From Paramixta manurensis (GTDB taxonomy: Bacteria; Pseudomonadota; Gammaproteobacteria; Enterobacterales; Enterobacteriaceae), in the NCBI RefSeq assembly GCF_013285385.1, contig NZ_CP054212.1, forward strand, positions 496,001 through 560,000: 64,000 nucleotides of DNA, written 5' to 3'. The translations under genes and the position numbers were made by a program. This document shows positions 56,800 through 64,000 of the stretch, one piece after another (the first letter of the stretch is position 1; each line of letters begins with the position of its first letter). The notes under the pieces are model-generated. The model had not been told where the DNA came from. It did not search any database and saw only the letters and a program-made list of their open reading frames with translations.

Positions 56800-58093
56800 G
56801 ATTGCGGTTATCGGCGGTGGCAGTAGCTACACGCCAGAATTAATGGAAGGTATTATCCAGCGTTATCAGGAGGTGCCGGTTAGCGAACTGGCGCTGGTGG
56901 ATGTTGAGTCGGGGCGGGAAAAGGTCGAAATTATCGCCGCGCTGACCAGGCGGATGTTGAAGCGTAACGGCCTGGAGCAGGTGAAAGTTAGCGTACATTT
57001 CACGCTGGATGAGGCAATAAAAGGCGCGCGTTTTGTCCTGACGCAGTTGCGCGTGGGGCAACTGGCGGCCCGTGCGGCAGATGAACGCCTCGGCCTACAG
57101 TACGGCATGCTTGGCCAGGAAACCACGGGTGTAGGCGGCTTTGCTAAGGCGCTGCGTACCATTCCGGTTCTGATGGAAGTGGCGCGTAAAGTCGAAGCGT
57201 TGGCGCCGGACGCCTTTATCATTAACTTCACCAATCCTGCCGGCATCGTTACCGAAGCGGTGTCCCGCTACAGTAAGGCGAAAATCATCGGCCTGTGTAA
57301 TGTACCGGTTACCATGCACCATATGATTGCCGATATGTTACAAGCTAAACGCGAAGAGGTGGCGTTACGTTTCGCCGGGCTAAACCACATGGTTTGGGTG
57401 CATCAGGTCACGCAGCAGGGGCGGGATGTAACGGCCAAAACCATCGAACTGTTGTGTGATGGTAACGCCTTGTCGATGAATAACATCAAAGAGATCCCCT
57501 GGCCGCCAGCCTTCTTACGCGCATTGGGCGCCATTCCTTGCCCTTATCATCGCTACTTTTACCAGACGCGCGCCATGCTGGAAGAGGAAGTGGAAGCGGC
57601 GCAATCCAATGGTACTCGTGCTGAGCAAGTGATGAAGGTTGAAGCGGAGTTATTCGCCTTGTATGCCGATCCCCATCTTGACCACAAACCAGAACAACTC
57701 AGCTTCCGCGGCGGCGCATTTTACTCGGAAGTAGCGGTTGAACTGATCCAGGCCATCCATAACAACAGCGGTAAGGAGATGGTGGTCAACTGCCGTAACA
57801 ATGGCGCTATTCAAGGGCTGCCGAACGATGCGGTGGTAGAAACCAACTGCCTGATTGACGCCCAAGGCGCTCACCCGCTGAGCTTTGGCCCGCTGCCTCC
57901 GGCGATGAATGGTTTAACGCAGCAGATAAAAGATTTTGAGCGTTTGACCATCGAAGCGGCGGTTCATGGCGATCGCGCTAGCGCGTTATTGGCGCTGGTC
58001 ACCAATCCGTTGATTGGCAACCTGGCGTCAGCCGAAGCGTTATTGCAGGATGTGCTACGGATTAATCAGCCGTGGTTGCCGCAATTTAACTGA
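56792..58093 (+). CDS. GH4 6-phospho-beta-glucosidase family hydrolase
   Basis: A 433-residue glycoside hydrolase family 4 enzyme, close to CelF/LicH/ChbF. GH4 enzymes use NAD+ and Mn2+ and hydrolyse by oxidation-elimination. Visible: NAD-binding AVIGGGSSYTPELMEG, INFTNPAG, metal ligands Cys169 (GLCNVPVTMHHM) and His199 (FAGLNHMVW), and FRGGAFYSEVA. It should cleave the phospho-disaccharide imported by the neighbouring PTS. The ATG at 56792 lies inside the end of the EIIA gene. Shorter than ChbF (about 450), it looks more like the cellobiose/lichenan branch. Confidence 0.9.
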   Translation: MFKIAVIGGGSSYTPELMEGIIQRYQEVPVSELALVDVESGREKVEIIAALTRRMLKRNGLEQVKVSVHFTLDEAIKGARFVLTQLRVGQLAARAADERLGLQYGMLGQETTGVGGFAKALRTIPVLMEVARKVEALAPDAFIINFTNPAGIVTEAVSRYSKAKIIGLCNVPVTMHHMIADMLQAKREEVALRFAGLNHMVWVHQVTQQGRDVTAKTIELLCDGNALSMNNIKEIPWPPAFLRALGAIPCPYHRYFYQTRAMLEEEVEAAQSNGTRAEQVMKVEAELFALYADPHLDHKPEQLSFRGGAFYSEVAVELIQAIHNNSGKEMVVNCRNNGAIQGLPNDAVVETNCLIDAQGAHPLSFGPLPPAMNGLTQQIKDFERLTIEAAVHGDRASALLALVTNPLIGNLASAEALLQDVLRINQPWLPQFN

Positions 58094-58141
58094 GCGCACT
58101 ATAACAATAACGTCGGCTAAGCACGACGGTAAGGGGTGACT

Positions 58142-59503
58142 ATGTCTACTAATCAATCACTGATCGAGCGTTATGTTTTACCGGCTGCGTTGAAAGTGGC
58201 CGGTCAGAAACATGTGTTGTCGGTACGCGACGGTATTATTCTCAACATGCCATTTATGTTGATTGGGAGTTTTTTCTTAATCTTCGCTTATTTGCCCATT
58301 CCGGCGTGGGGGCACGTGATGGCCGGTGTCTTTGGTGATGCCTGGCGCGATAAGCTGTTGTATCCGGTGAAGGCCACTTACGACATTATGGCGATCCTGT
58401 CGAGCTTCGGCATTGCCTATCGGCTGGCGGAAAAGTACCGTACCATCGATCCGCTAACCAGCGGCGCCATGTCGCTGGTGGCGTTTATGATGACCATTCC
58501 ACAGCACACGCTTTTCGCCCCGGTAGAAGGCGCGGCGCAAAAAATCGTCGATGGCGTGATCCCGGTTAACTTGATCGGTAGCCAGGGGTTATTTGTCGCC
58601 ATCATTATTTCGCTGCTATCAACGGAGATTTACCGTTTTGTTAGCGGGCGTAATTTAGTCATCCGTATGCCGGACGGGGTGCCTCCGGCGGTCGCAAAAT
58701 CTTTCCTCGCGTTGATCCCCGGTTTCTGCGTATTGGCGATTGTGCTGGCATTGCGTCTGGCGGTGGAAGCCTCACCGTTTGGCGATGTGAATAATATGAT
58801 CGCCACCATCATTGGTATTCCGATGCATCACGTAGGCGGTACCCTGCCGGGTATGATCTTCTCGGTTATTCTGATTGGCGTGCTGTGGACGCTTGGCCTA
58901 CATGGCGATGCCATCGTGCTGGTATTTATCCAGCCGGTTTGGCTGTCGAACATGACGGAAAATCTTGATGCCTTTCAACATAACCTGCCGATCCCGCATA
59001 TTATCACGCAGCAATTTTATGACCTGTGGATCGCGCCCGGCGGCACCGGCGCGTTGTTAGGATTGGTGCTATTTATGCTGTTGCGCAGCCGTAGCGTGCA
59101 GATGAAACAATTGGGGAAAATTGCCGCGCCGGGCGCGTTATTCAACATCAGTGAGCCGATGGTGTTTGGCATTCCGTTGGTGATGAACCCTTACTTTTTC
59201 CTGCCATTTATTTTAACGCCGGTGGTGCTGGTGCTGGTTTCTTACTTTTCCATGTCGACCGGGTTAGTCGCACCGCCTGCGGGTATTGCGTTACCGTTTA
59301 CCACACCGATTTTCGTCAGCGGTTATTTGGCCACTGGCGGCCATATTTCGGGAACGATATTACAGGCGGTAAACCTCGGTCTTTCGTTGGTGATTTACTA
59401 TCCCTTCTTCCGGGCCTGGGATCGGCTGAAATTGCGCGAAGAGCAACAAGCGACCGCGGTTGCTGCGGCAGAAACCCACACTTCGGGCGCAACGCACGCG
59501 TAA
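58142..59503 (+). CDS. PTS EIIC, cellobiose/diacetylchitobiose family
   Basis: A 453-residue membrane transporter subunit with about ten helices. Motifs of the lactose/cellobiose EIIC family are visible: HVLSVRDGIILNMPFMLIGSFFL near the start, LGLHGDAI in the middle and the substrate-site FNISEPMVFGIPLVMNP. The ATG at 58142 follows AAGGGG. It is the last gene of the operon, 48 bp after the GH4 gene, and convergent with treC. The substrate is probably a beta-glucoside or chitobiose-like disaccharide. Confidence 0.9.
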   Translation: MSTNQSLIERYVLPAALKVAGQKHVLSVRDGIILNMPFMLIGSFFLIFAYLPIPAWGHVMAGVFGDAWRDKLLYPVKATYDIMAILSSFGIAYRLAEKYRTIDPLTSGAMSLVAFMMTIPQHTLFAPVEGAAQKIVDGVIPVNLIGSQGLFVAIIISLLSTEIYRFVSGRNLVIRMPDGVPPAVAKSFLALIPGFCVLAIVLALRLAVEASPFGDVNNMIATIIGIPMHHVGGTLPGMIFSVILIGVLWTLGLHGDAIVLVFIQPVWLSNMTENLDAFQHNLPIPHIITQQFYDLWIAPGGTGALLGLVLFMLLRSRSVQMKQLGKIAAPGALFNISEPMVFGIPLVMNPYFFLPFILTPVVLVLVSYFSMSTGLVAPPAGIALPFTTPIFVSGYLATGGHISGTILQAVNLGLSLVIYYPFFRAWDRLKLREEQQATAVAAAETHTSGATHA

Positions 59504-59508
59504 TCAGA

Positions 59509-59532
59509 TACCCGGCGTTCAGGCGCCGGGTA
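59509..59532. terminator. hairpin between EIIC and treC
   Basis: TACCCGGCG and CGCCGGGTA form a perfect 9-bp stem with a 6-nt loop in the 34-bp gap. Neither side has a T-run, so it may be a weak two-way terminator. Confidence 0.55.
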
Positions 59533-59537
59533 ACCTC

Positions 59538-61199
59538 TCAGCGAGCTTTCTGATACCACCATACCGCTTCATACGGGCGGAGCATCATCTCACCCGGAAC
59601 GGTATGGCTATCTGGATAATTTCCCGCCAAAATCTCCCATTCGCCCTGGAAGGGTTCAGGGTGCCAGGACTGCGCCTCGCGACTAAAATTACTCACCACG
59701 ATCAGCATCTCGCCCTCATAGCAACGGCGGTAACACCACAAATAAGGATGGTCCGGCAGCAAATCGGTGTAATCACCCCACGTGAGAATCAAATGGGTTT
59801 TACGCAACTGAATCAGCTTTTGATAGGTGTAAAACACCGAATCCGGGTCTTCAATCGCCGTGGCCGCATTGACCGTTTCATAATTCGGGCTCATGCCAAT
59901 CCACGGCGTCCCGTCGCTAAACCCGGCATTTTCACTGGCGTCCCACTGCATTGGCGTACGGCCGTTATCGCGCGATTTGCTGGCGAGGATAGTCAACAAG
60001 TTTTCACTGTCGCGCCCCTGTGCGCGCAACTCGGCATACATGTTATGGCTCTCAATATCGCGATAGTCGATAATCCGGCTGAAATGTGGGTTAGTCATGC
60101 CGAGTTCTTCGCCCTGAAAGATGTAAGGCGTGCCCTGCATGCCGTGTAGCGCCATCGCCAGCATCTTGGCGGATTGAACACGGTATTCGCCTTCATCGCC
60201 CCAGCGCGATACCACGCGCGGTTGGTCGTGATTACACCAAAACAGCGCATTCCACGCTTGGTTATGCATACCCTGTTGCCAATGGGTAAAAATGCCTTTC
60301 AGCGCGACCAGGTCAAGCGGCGTCAGCGTCCACTTTTGTCCCTGGTAAAAATCCACTTCTACATGGTCAAAGCTAAACACCATTGAGAGCTCTTGCCCAT
60401 CCAGCGCGCCGTAACGCTGGCAGTGCTCCAGCGTGGCGGAGGACATTTCGCCCACCGTCATCAGCTCGCGTGGACGAAAAACATCACGGCTCATCTCCTG
60501 CATATATTCATGGATACGCGGCCCATCGGTATATAACCGCAAGCCATCGCCGTGCGGATCATCGGGAAAATCCTGATGTTTTGACACCAGATTCACCACG
60601 TCGAGGCGTAGCCCGTCAATGCCGCGATCGGCCCAGAAATTAACGATCTGTTTTAACTCGGCGCGCACATGTTCGTTCTCCCAGTTCAGATCGGCCTGCT
60701 CCGGCGCCCACAAGTGCATATAGTACTGACCGCTTTCCGGGTGCCAGCGCCATGAGGAGCCGCCAAACTTTGAACGCCAGTTATTCGGCGGCTCATTAGG
60801 CGTGCCGTCGCGCCAGATATAGTAGGAACGGTACGGGCTCTCTTTATCCAGCGCCTCATGAAACCAGTGATGTTGAGTCGACGAATGGTTAAACACCATA
60901 TCGAGGATCACACGCAGGCCGCGCTGGTGCGCTTGCTCCACCAAATTATCGAAATCATTCAGCGTGCCATAGGCCGGATCGATGGCGGTATAGTTCGCTA
61001 CATCGTAGCCATTATCCACCTGTGGTGAGATATAAAATGGGGTAAGCCACAGCGCGTCAACACCGAGTAATTTCAGATAATCAAGGCGCTGGATCACACC
61101 TGCTAAGTCGCCGGTGCCGCTACCGGTCGTGTCCTGGAAACTCTTCGGATAAATTTGATAGATGACGCCATTTTGCCACCAGGGTGGAATTTTATTCAT
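59538..61199 (-). CDS. treC: trehalose-6-phosphate hydrolase
   Basis: TreC is a GH13 enzyme that splits trehalose 6-phosphate into glucose and glucose 6-phosphate in the cytoplasm. The 553-residue protein matches E. coli TreC throughout (WWQNGVIYQIYPKSFQDTTG). Catalytic residues are Asp200 (GLRLDVVNL), Glu251 (TVGEMSS) and Asp325 (CNHDQPR). E. coli has treB just upstream of treC in one operon; here no gene precedes it on this strand before a divergent GH20 gene, so the trehalose EII must lie elsewhere or be missing. Oligo-1,6-glucosidase is a less likely alternative. Confidence 0.9.
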   Translation of the reverse strand: MNKIPPWWQNGVIYQIYPKSFQDTTGSGTGDLAGVIQRLDYLKLLGVDALWLTPFYISPQVDNGYDVANYTAIDPAYGTLNDFDNLVEQAHQRGLRVILDMVFNHSSTQHHWFHEALDKESPYRSYYIWRDGTPNEPPNNWRSKFGGSSWRWHPESGQYYMHLWAPEQADLNWENEHVRAELKQIVNFWADRGIDGLRLDVVNLVSKHQDFPDDPHGDGLRLYTDGPRIHEYMQEMSRDVFRPRELMTVGEMSSATLEHCQRYGALDGQELSMVFSFDHVEVDFYQGQKWTLTPLDLVALKGIFTHWQQGMHNQAWNALFWCNHDQPRVVSRWGDEGEYRVQSAKMLAMALHGMQGTPYIFQGEELGMTNPHFSRIIDYRDIESHNMYAELRAQGRDSENLLTILASKSRDNGRTPMQWDASENAGFSDGTPWIGMSPNYETVNAATAIEDPDSVFYTYQKLIQLRKTHLILTWGDYTDLLPDHPYLWCYRRCYEGEMLIVVSNFSREAQSWHPEPFQGEWEILAGNYPDSHTVPGEMMLRPYEAVWWYQKAR

Positions 61200-61552
61200 T
61201 GCTCAATCCTGATTATCAGGCGAATCACGCCGCCTGGTTTATCAACCGTTGTTAGTGTTATTCGCTGTTCCCTAAGGTTAGCCACTTACTGGCGGTTCGG
61301 GACGCTGTACCGATCAGAATGGGTCGAAAAAATAGGGCTAGCGTGGCGGTAGGCAGCACAAAAGGCGTGGCGACACGCTCTGGCGCGGGAAGCGGTGCAG
61401 CAACCGATTAAGTAAATTCACTGATAAGGTTGTTGCAAAAATTTACGAAGTGGTCATTTTTTAGCCTTTTCAGGCTTGCCGGGCAAGATGAATTGTGGTT
61501 AATGAGTGGGGTTTCCGCTATGCGGGTTGCCTTTTTAAACATGGAGTTATTT
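61200..61552. other. 353-bp divergent treC / GH20 intergenic region
   Basis: No credible gene. Inverted repeats present: GCGTG-GCGA-CACGC (61375-61388); GCAGCAACC (61397-61405) with GGTTGTTGC (61428-61436, one G-T); AGCCT-TTTC-AGGCT (61463-61476); CTTGCC-G-GGCAAG (61475-61487). Some may be operators for treC or the hexosaminidase. No clear TreR, NagC or CRP site was found. Confidence 0.5.
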
Positions 61553-63934
61553 ATGCCGCTGCGTCGCGCCACGCTTATTTCATCGTTACTGTTTTCCTGT
61601 TGTGGGTTTGCATCAACGGTCGGAAGTTTACCGCTCATGCCATGGCCACAGCAGGTGGAACAACCAGCTCAAAGCGGCAAATTAGTCCTGACTCCGCAAC
61701 TCACGCTACAGATTAACGGCGATAATCTGGATGGCGCTCGCGAGCGCTGGCTGGGGCGGATTGCGCGGCAAACCGGCTGGCCGATAATGACCGATGCGTC
61801 AGTGACGAAAAATCCCACCATTCGTATTGATATTGCCCGGGCGGTAGCGGTTATCCCGGGTGTGGATAACGATGAAAGTTATCGCCTGGATGTGACGTTG
61901 AACGGCGTTGTCCTGAAAGCTAATACGCGTTTTGGCGCCATGCGCGGCATGGAAACCTTGTTACAGTTGATTCAAAACGACAGTGAAAATAGTGCGATTC
62001 CGTTAGTCAGTATTCGCGACCGACCACGTTTTCCGTGGCGCGGCGTATTGATCGATTCTGCCCGCCACTTTATGCCGCTGGCAACGATTAAACGCCAGAT
62101 TGATGGCATCGCCGCCGCGCGCATGAATGTGTTGCACTGGCATCTTACCGATGATCAAGGGTGGCGCTTTGCCTCAACGCACTACCCACAGCTCCAGCAA
62201 AAAGCCAGCGACGGGCTGTTCTACACGCAGGATGAGATGAAAGCCGTGGTGCGTTATGCCGCCGAACGCGGCGTACGCGTGGTGCCAGAGCTTGATATGC
62301 CAGGCCATGCATCGGCAATCGCGGTGGCGATGCCGCAGTTAATCAGCCAGCCGGGGCCGTATGCGATGGAACGTGGCTGGGGCGTGTTCAAGCCGCTATT
62401 AGACCCGTCGAATGAAGAGGTGTATCGCGTTATTGATACGCTCGTCGGCGAAATGGCGGAGATTTTCCCCGATAGCTATCTGCATATTGGCGGCGACGAA
62501 GTCGATCCCACGCAGTGGAACGCATCGCCAAAAATTCAGCAATTTATGCATGATCACGGGTTAAAAGATGCGCATGCCCTGCAGGCTTATTTCAATCGCC
62601 GGGTGGAAACGATCCTTGAAAAACATCATCGGCAGATGATTGGCTGGGATGAAATTTATCAGCCCGAACTGCCGCACAATGTTGTGATCCAATCCTGGCA
62701 AGGGCAGGATGCGCTAGGCGAAGTGGCGAAAAAGGGCTATCGCGGTATTCTCTCCACCGGTTTTTATCTCGACCAGCCACAATCCGCCGCTTATCACTAC
62801 CGCAACGAAATTTACCCGCAGGGGCTACAAGGCCGCGACCAGCAACAACCGGGGGAAGAGGCGCAAAGCTGGCAATTTACCTTGCCGCGCTTAAAAGGCA
62901 GCCCGGTAGAAGGCAGTTTTACGCTGATCGATGGCAAACAGGGATGGCGTGGATTTATCGATTTTGCCGGTAAGTCCCGGCGCATGGTGCGTGAAGTTAA
63001 CTGGCTGGCGCCGCATCAGGTGACATTCCGCGTTGATACCTGGATGGGCGAAGTGCAGCCGGTGGTCACGCTGGCGCAGGATAAGCTCACGGGCTATATG
63101 CTGGTGAGCAACGTGCGTTATCTGACACAGGGCGAAAAACTCACACAGACGCCAGCCGGAATTCAGCCTGCGGTGCCGGATGCGCAACAGCGCGCCAATC
63201 TGTTGGGCGGCGAAGTCGCGATGTGGGCGGAAAACGTCAACGCCGATTTGCTGGATGTGAAACTGTGGCCGCGTACCTTCGTGGTGGCCGAGCGCCTATG
63301 GTCAGCGCAAGAAGTGACCAATGAAGAGAATATGTATCAGCGTTTGGCGGCGGTGGACCGGTGGTCGGTCGTGTCGGTTGGCCTTCAGCAACATAGCGAA
63401 ATGCAGCGGCAATTGACGCGGTTGGCGAATACGACCGACACGATTCCGCTACAAATTTTCGCCGAGGCGCTGGAACCGGCGGGTTATTACACGCGTCAGC
63501 ACCTCAAATTTCAGGCCGGGCATTATAACGCGCTGGAGCCGTTAAACCGGCTGGCGGATGCGTTACCGGCGGAAAGCGAGGCGGTGCGCATACTGGATAC
63601 GCAGGTCGATACGTTGATTAATGATCGTGGTAACCGGCAGGCGGCGCAGGCTATCTATCAGCAACTGGCGCGTTGGCAAACCGCGATTCCGCAGGTGATG
63701 CCTTTGCTGGCCGGTAATTATCAGCTTAAAGCGCTGCAACCGACGGCGCAACGCGTGGAAGAGATTAGCCGTATCGGCATAGCACTGGTTGAGGCGATAG
63801 AGCGGAACCAGACATTTGGCGCGCGGGATATGGCGGCGATGCATAAGACACTGGATGAAGCCGCGCAGACGCAGGATGAAGTGGTGATTGCGTTGGTATA
63901 TCCGGTAGAGAAGTTATTACGTTCGTTTAAATAA
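61553..63934 (+). CDS. periplasmic beta-N-acetylhexosaminidase, GH20
   Basis: A 793-residue GH20 enzyme that should release terminal GlcNAc or GalNAc from glycans or chitooligosaccharides. It has a signal peptide (LISSLLFSCCGFAS), a GH20b-type N-terminal domain (PLMPWPQQVE), and the catalytic barrel with GVLIDSARHFM, NVLHWHLTDDQGWR and the catalytic pair Asp315-Glu316 in LHIGGDEVDP. GEVAMWAENV and a C-terminal helical domain follow. The ATG at 61553 is six bases after GGAG; an upstream ATG at 61541 is possible. A lipoprotein form through FSC is conceivable. It may feed sugars to the nearby PTS. Confidence 0.88.
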   Translation: MPLRRATLISSLLFSCCGFASTVGSLPLMPWPQQVEQPAQSGKLVLTPQLTLQINGDNLDGARERWLGRIARQTGWPIMTDASVTKNPTIRIDIARAVAVIPGVDNDESYRLDVTLNGVVLKANTRFGAMRGMETLLQLIQNDSENSAIPLVSIRDRPRFPWRGVLIDSARHFMPLATIKRQIDGIAAARMNVLHWHLTDDQGWRFASTHYPQLQQKASDGLFYTQDEMKAVVRYAAERGVRVVPELDMPGHASAIAVAMPQLISQPGPYAMERGWGVFKPLLDPSNEEVYRVIDTLVGEMAEIFPDSYLHIGGDEVDPTQWNASPKIQQFMHDHGLKDAHALQAYFNRRVETILEKHHRQMIGWDEIYQPELPHNVVIQSWQGQDALGEVAKKGYRGILSTGFYLDQPQSAAYHYRNEIYPQGLQGRDQQQPGEEAQSWQFTLPRLKGSPVEGSFTLIDGKQGWRGFIDFAGKSRRMVREVNWLAPHQVTFRVDTWMGEVQPVVTLAQDKLTGYMLVSNVRYLTQGEKLTQTPAGIQPAVPDAQQRANLLGGEVAMWAENVNADLLDVKLWPRTFVVAERLWSAQEVTNEENMYQRLAAVDRWSVVSVGLQQHSEMQRQLTRLANTTDTIPLQIFAEALEPAGYYTRQHLKFQAGHYNALEPLNRLADALPAESEAVRILDTQVDTLINDRGNRQAAQAIYQQLARWQTAIPQVMPLLAGNYQLKALQPTAQRVEEISRIGIALVEAIERNQTFGARDMAAMHKTLDEAAQTQDEVVIALVYPVEKLLRSFK

Positions 63935-63961
63935 TGCGTTGAGCGAGGGTAGTGCGGTAGA

Positions 63962-63979
63962 GGCCAGGAACCCCTGGCC
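63962..63979 (+). terminator. hairpin after the GH20 gene
   Basis: GGCCAGG-AACC-CCTGGCC, a perfect 7-bp stem 27 bp after the stop. No T-run follows before the window ends 21 bp later. Confidence 0.45.
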
Positions 63980-64000
63980 CACCGGCGCTTAACGGCGAAC

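Noticed and set aside
61290..61316. TreR operator upstream of treC
   Set aside because: TTCGGGACGC...ACCGAT only loosely resembles the E. coli site and the dyad is poor.
63985..64000. End of a minus-strand gene at the right edge
   Set aside because: A TTA triplet could be a stop codon on the minus strand, but only a dozen bases remain, too few to support a gene.

Overview
The window is a stretch of chromosome from a member of the order Enterobacterales. From base 1 to about 51.8 kb the gene order is almost that of the Escherichia coli arcB-to-yraQ region, with near-identical proteins and conserved small features (ArcZ sRNA, initiator tRNA inside the nusA operon, RNase III hairpin before pnp). 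The genus cannot be fixed from sequence alone; dacB joined to basRS and an SDR/AraC pair in the mtr position argue against E. coli itself. There is no prophage, insertion sequence or CRISPR array.

Layout. 1-2.5 kb: 3' end of arcB, antisense-end sRNA ArcZ, elbB-mtgA. 2.5-10.6 kb (minus strand): the rpoN cluster (lptCAB-rpoN-hpf-ptsN-rapZ-npr) preceded by kdsC, kdsD and yrbG, linking LPS assembly, sigma-54 and nitrogen PTS. 10.8-15.7 kb (plus): mlaFEDCB outer-membrane lipid transport, ibaG, murA. 15.7-20.4 kb: sfsB and ispB (minus), then rplU-rpmA-yhbE-obgE. 20.4-24.8 kb: dacB-basR-basS (minus), greA, yhbY. 24.9-30.4 kb: rlmE-ftsH-folP-glmM-secG. 30.4-39.8 kb: tRNA-Leu(GAG), initiator tRNA, rimP-nusA-infB-rbfA-truB-rpsO-pnp. 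39.9-42.9 kb: nlpI, a yrbN-like peptide, deaD.

43-51.8 kb is more variable: a divergent SDR/AraC-regulator pair, then yhbW, the oxygen-independent ubiquinone genes ubiV-ubiU and ubiT, yhbS, yhbQ, yhbP, yhbO and a YraQ-type permease. At about 51.8 kb synteny jumps to nrdG-nrdD, which in E. coli lies next to treC-treB-treR far from here. Between nrdD and treC sits a sugar PTS locus: an RpiR-type regulator with three helix-turn-helix units, EIIB, EIIA, a GH4 6-phospho-glycosidase and EIIC. treC follows without treB or treR, then a periplasmic GH20 hexosaminidase to the end.

The most unusual material is at 54.4-56.1 kb: the three-HTH regulator and two copies of a perfect ATGAAAA-N3-TTTTCAT palindrome in the divergent promoter region. 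Other points of note are ElbB with glycine in place of the nucleophilic cysteine, an SDR with tryptophan in place of the catalytic tyrosine beside a 21-bp-phased direct repeat typical of AraC-type operators, an infB that has lost the IF2-3 internal start, a yrbN with an in-frame stop, and a four-hairpin array between hpf and ptsN.
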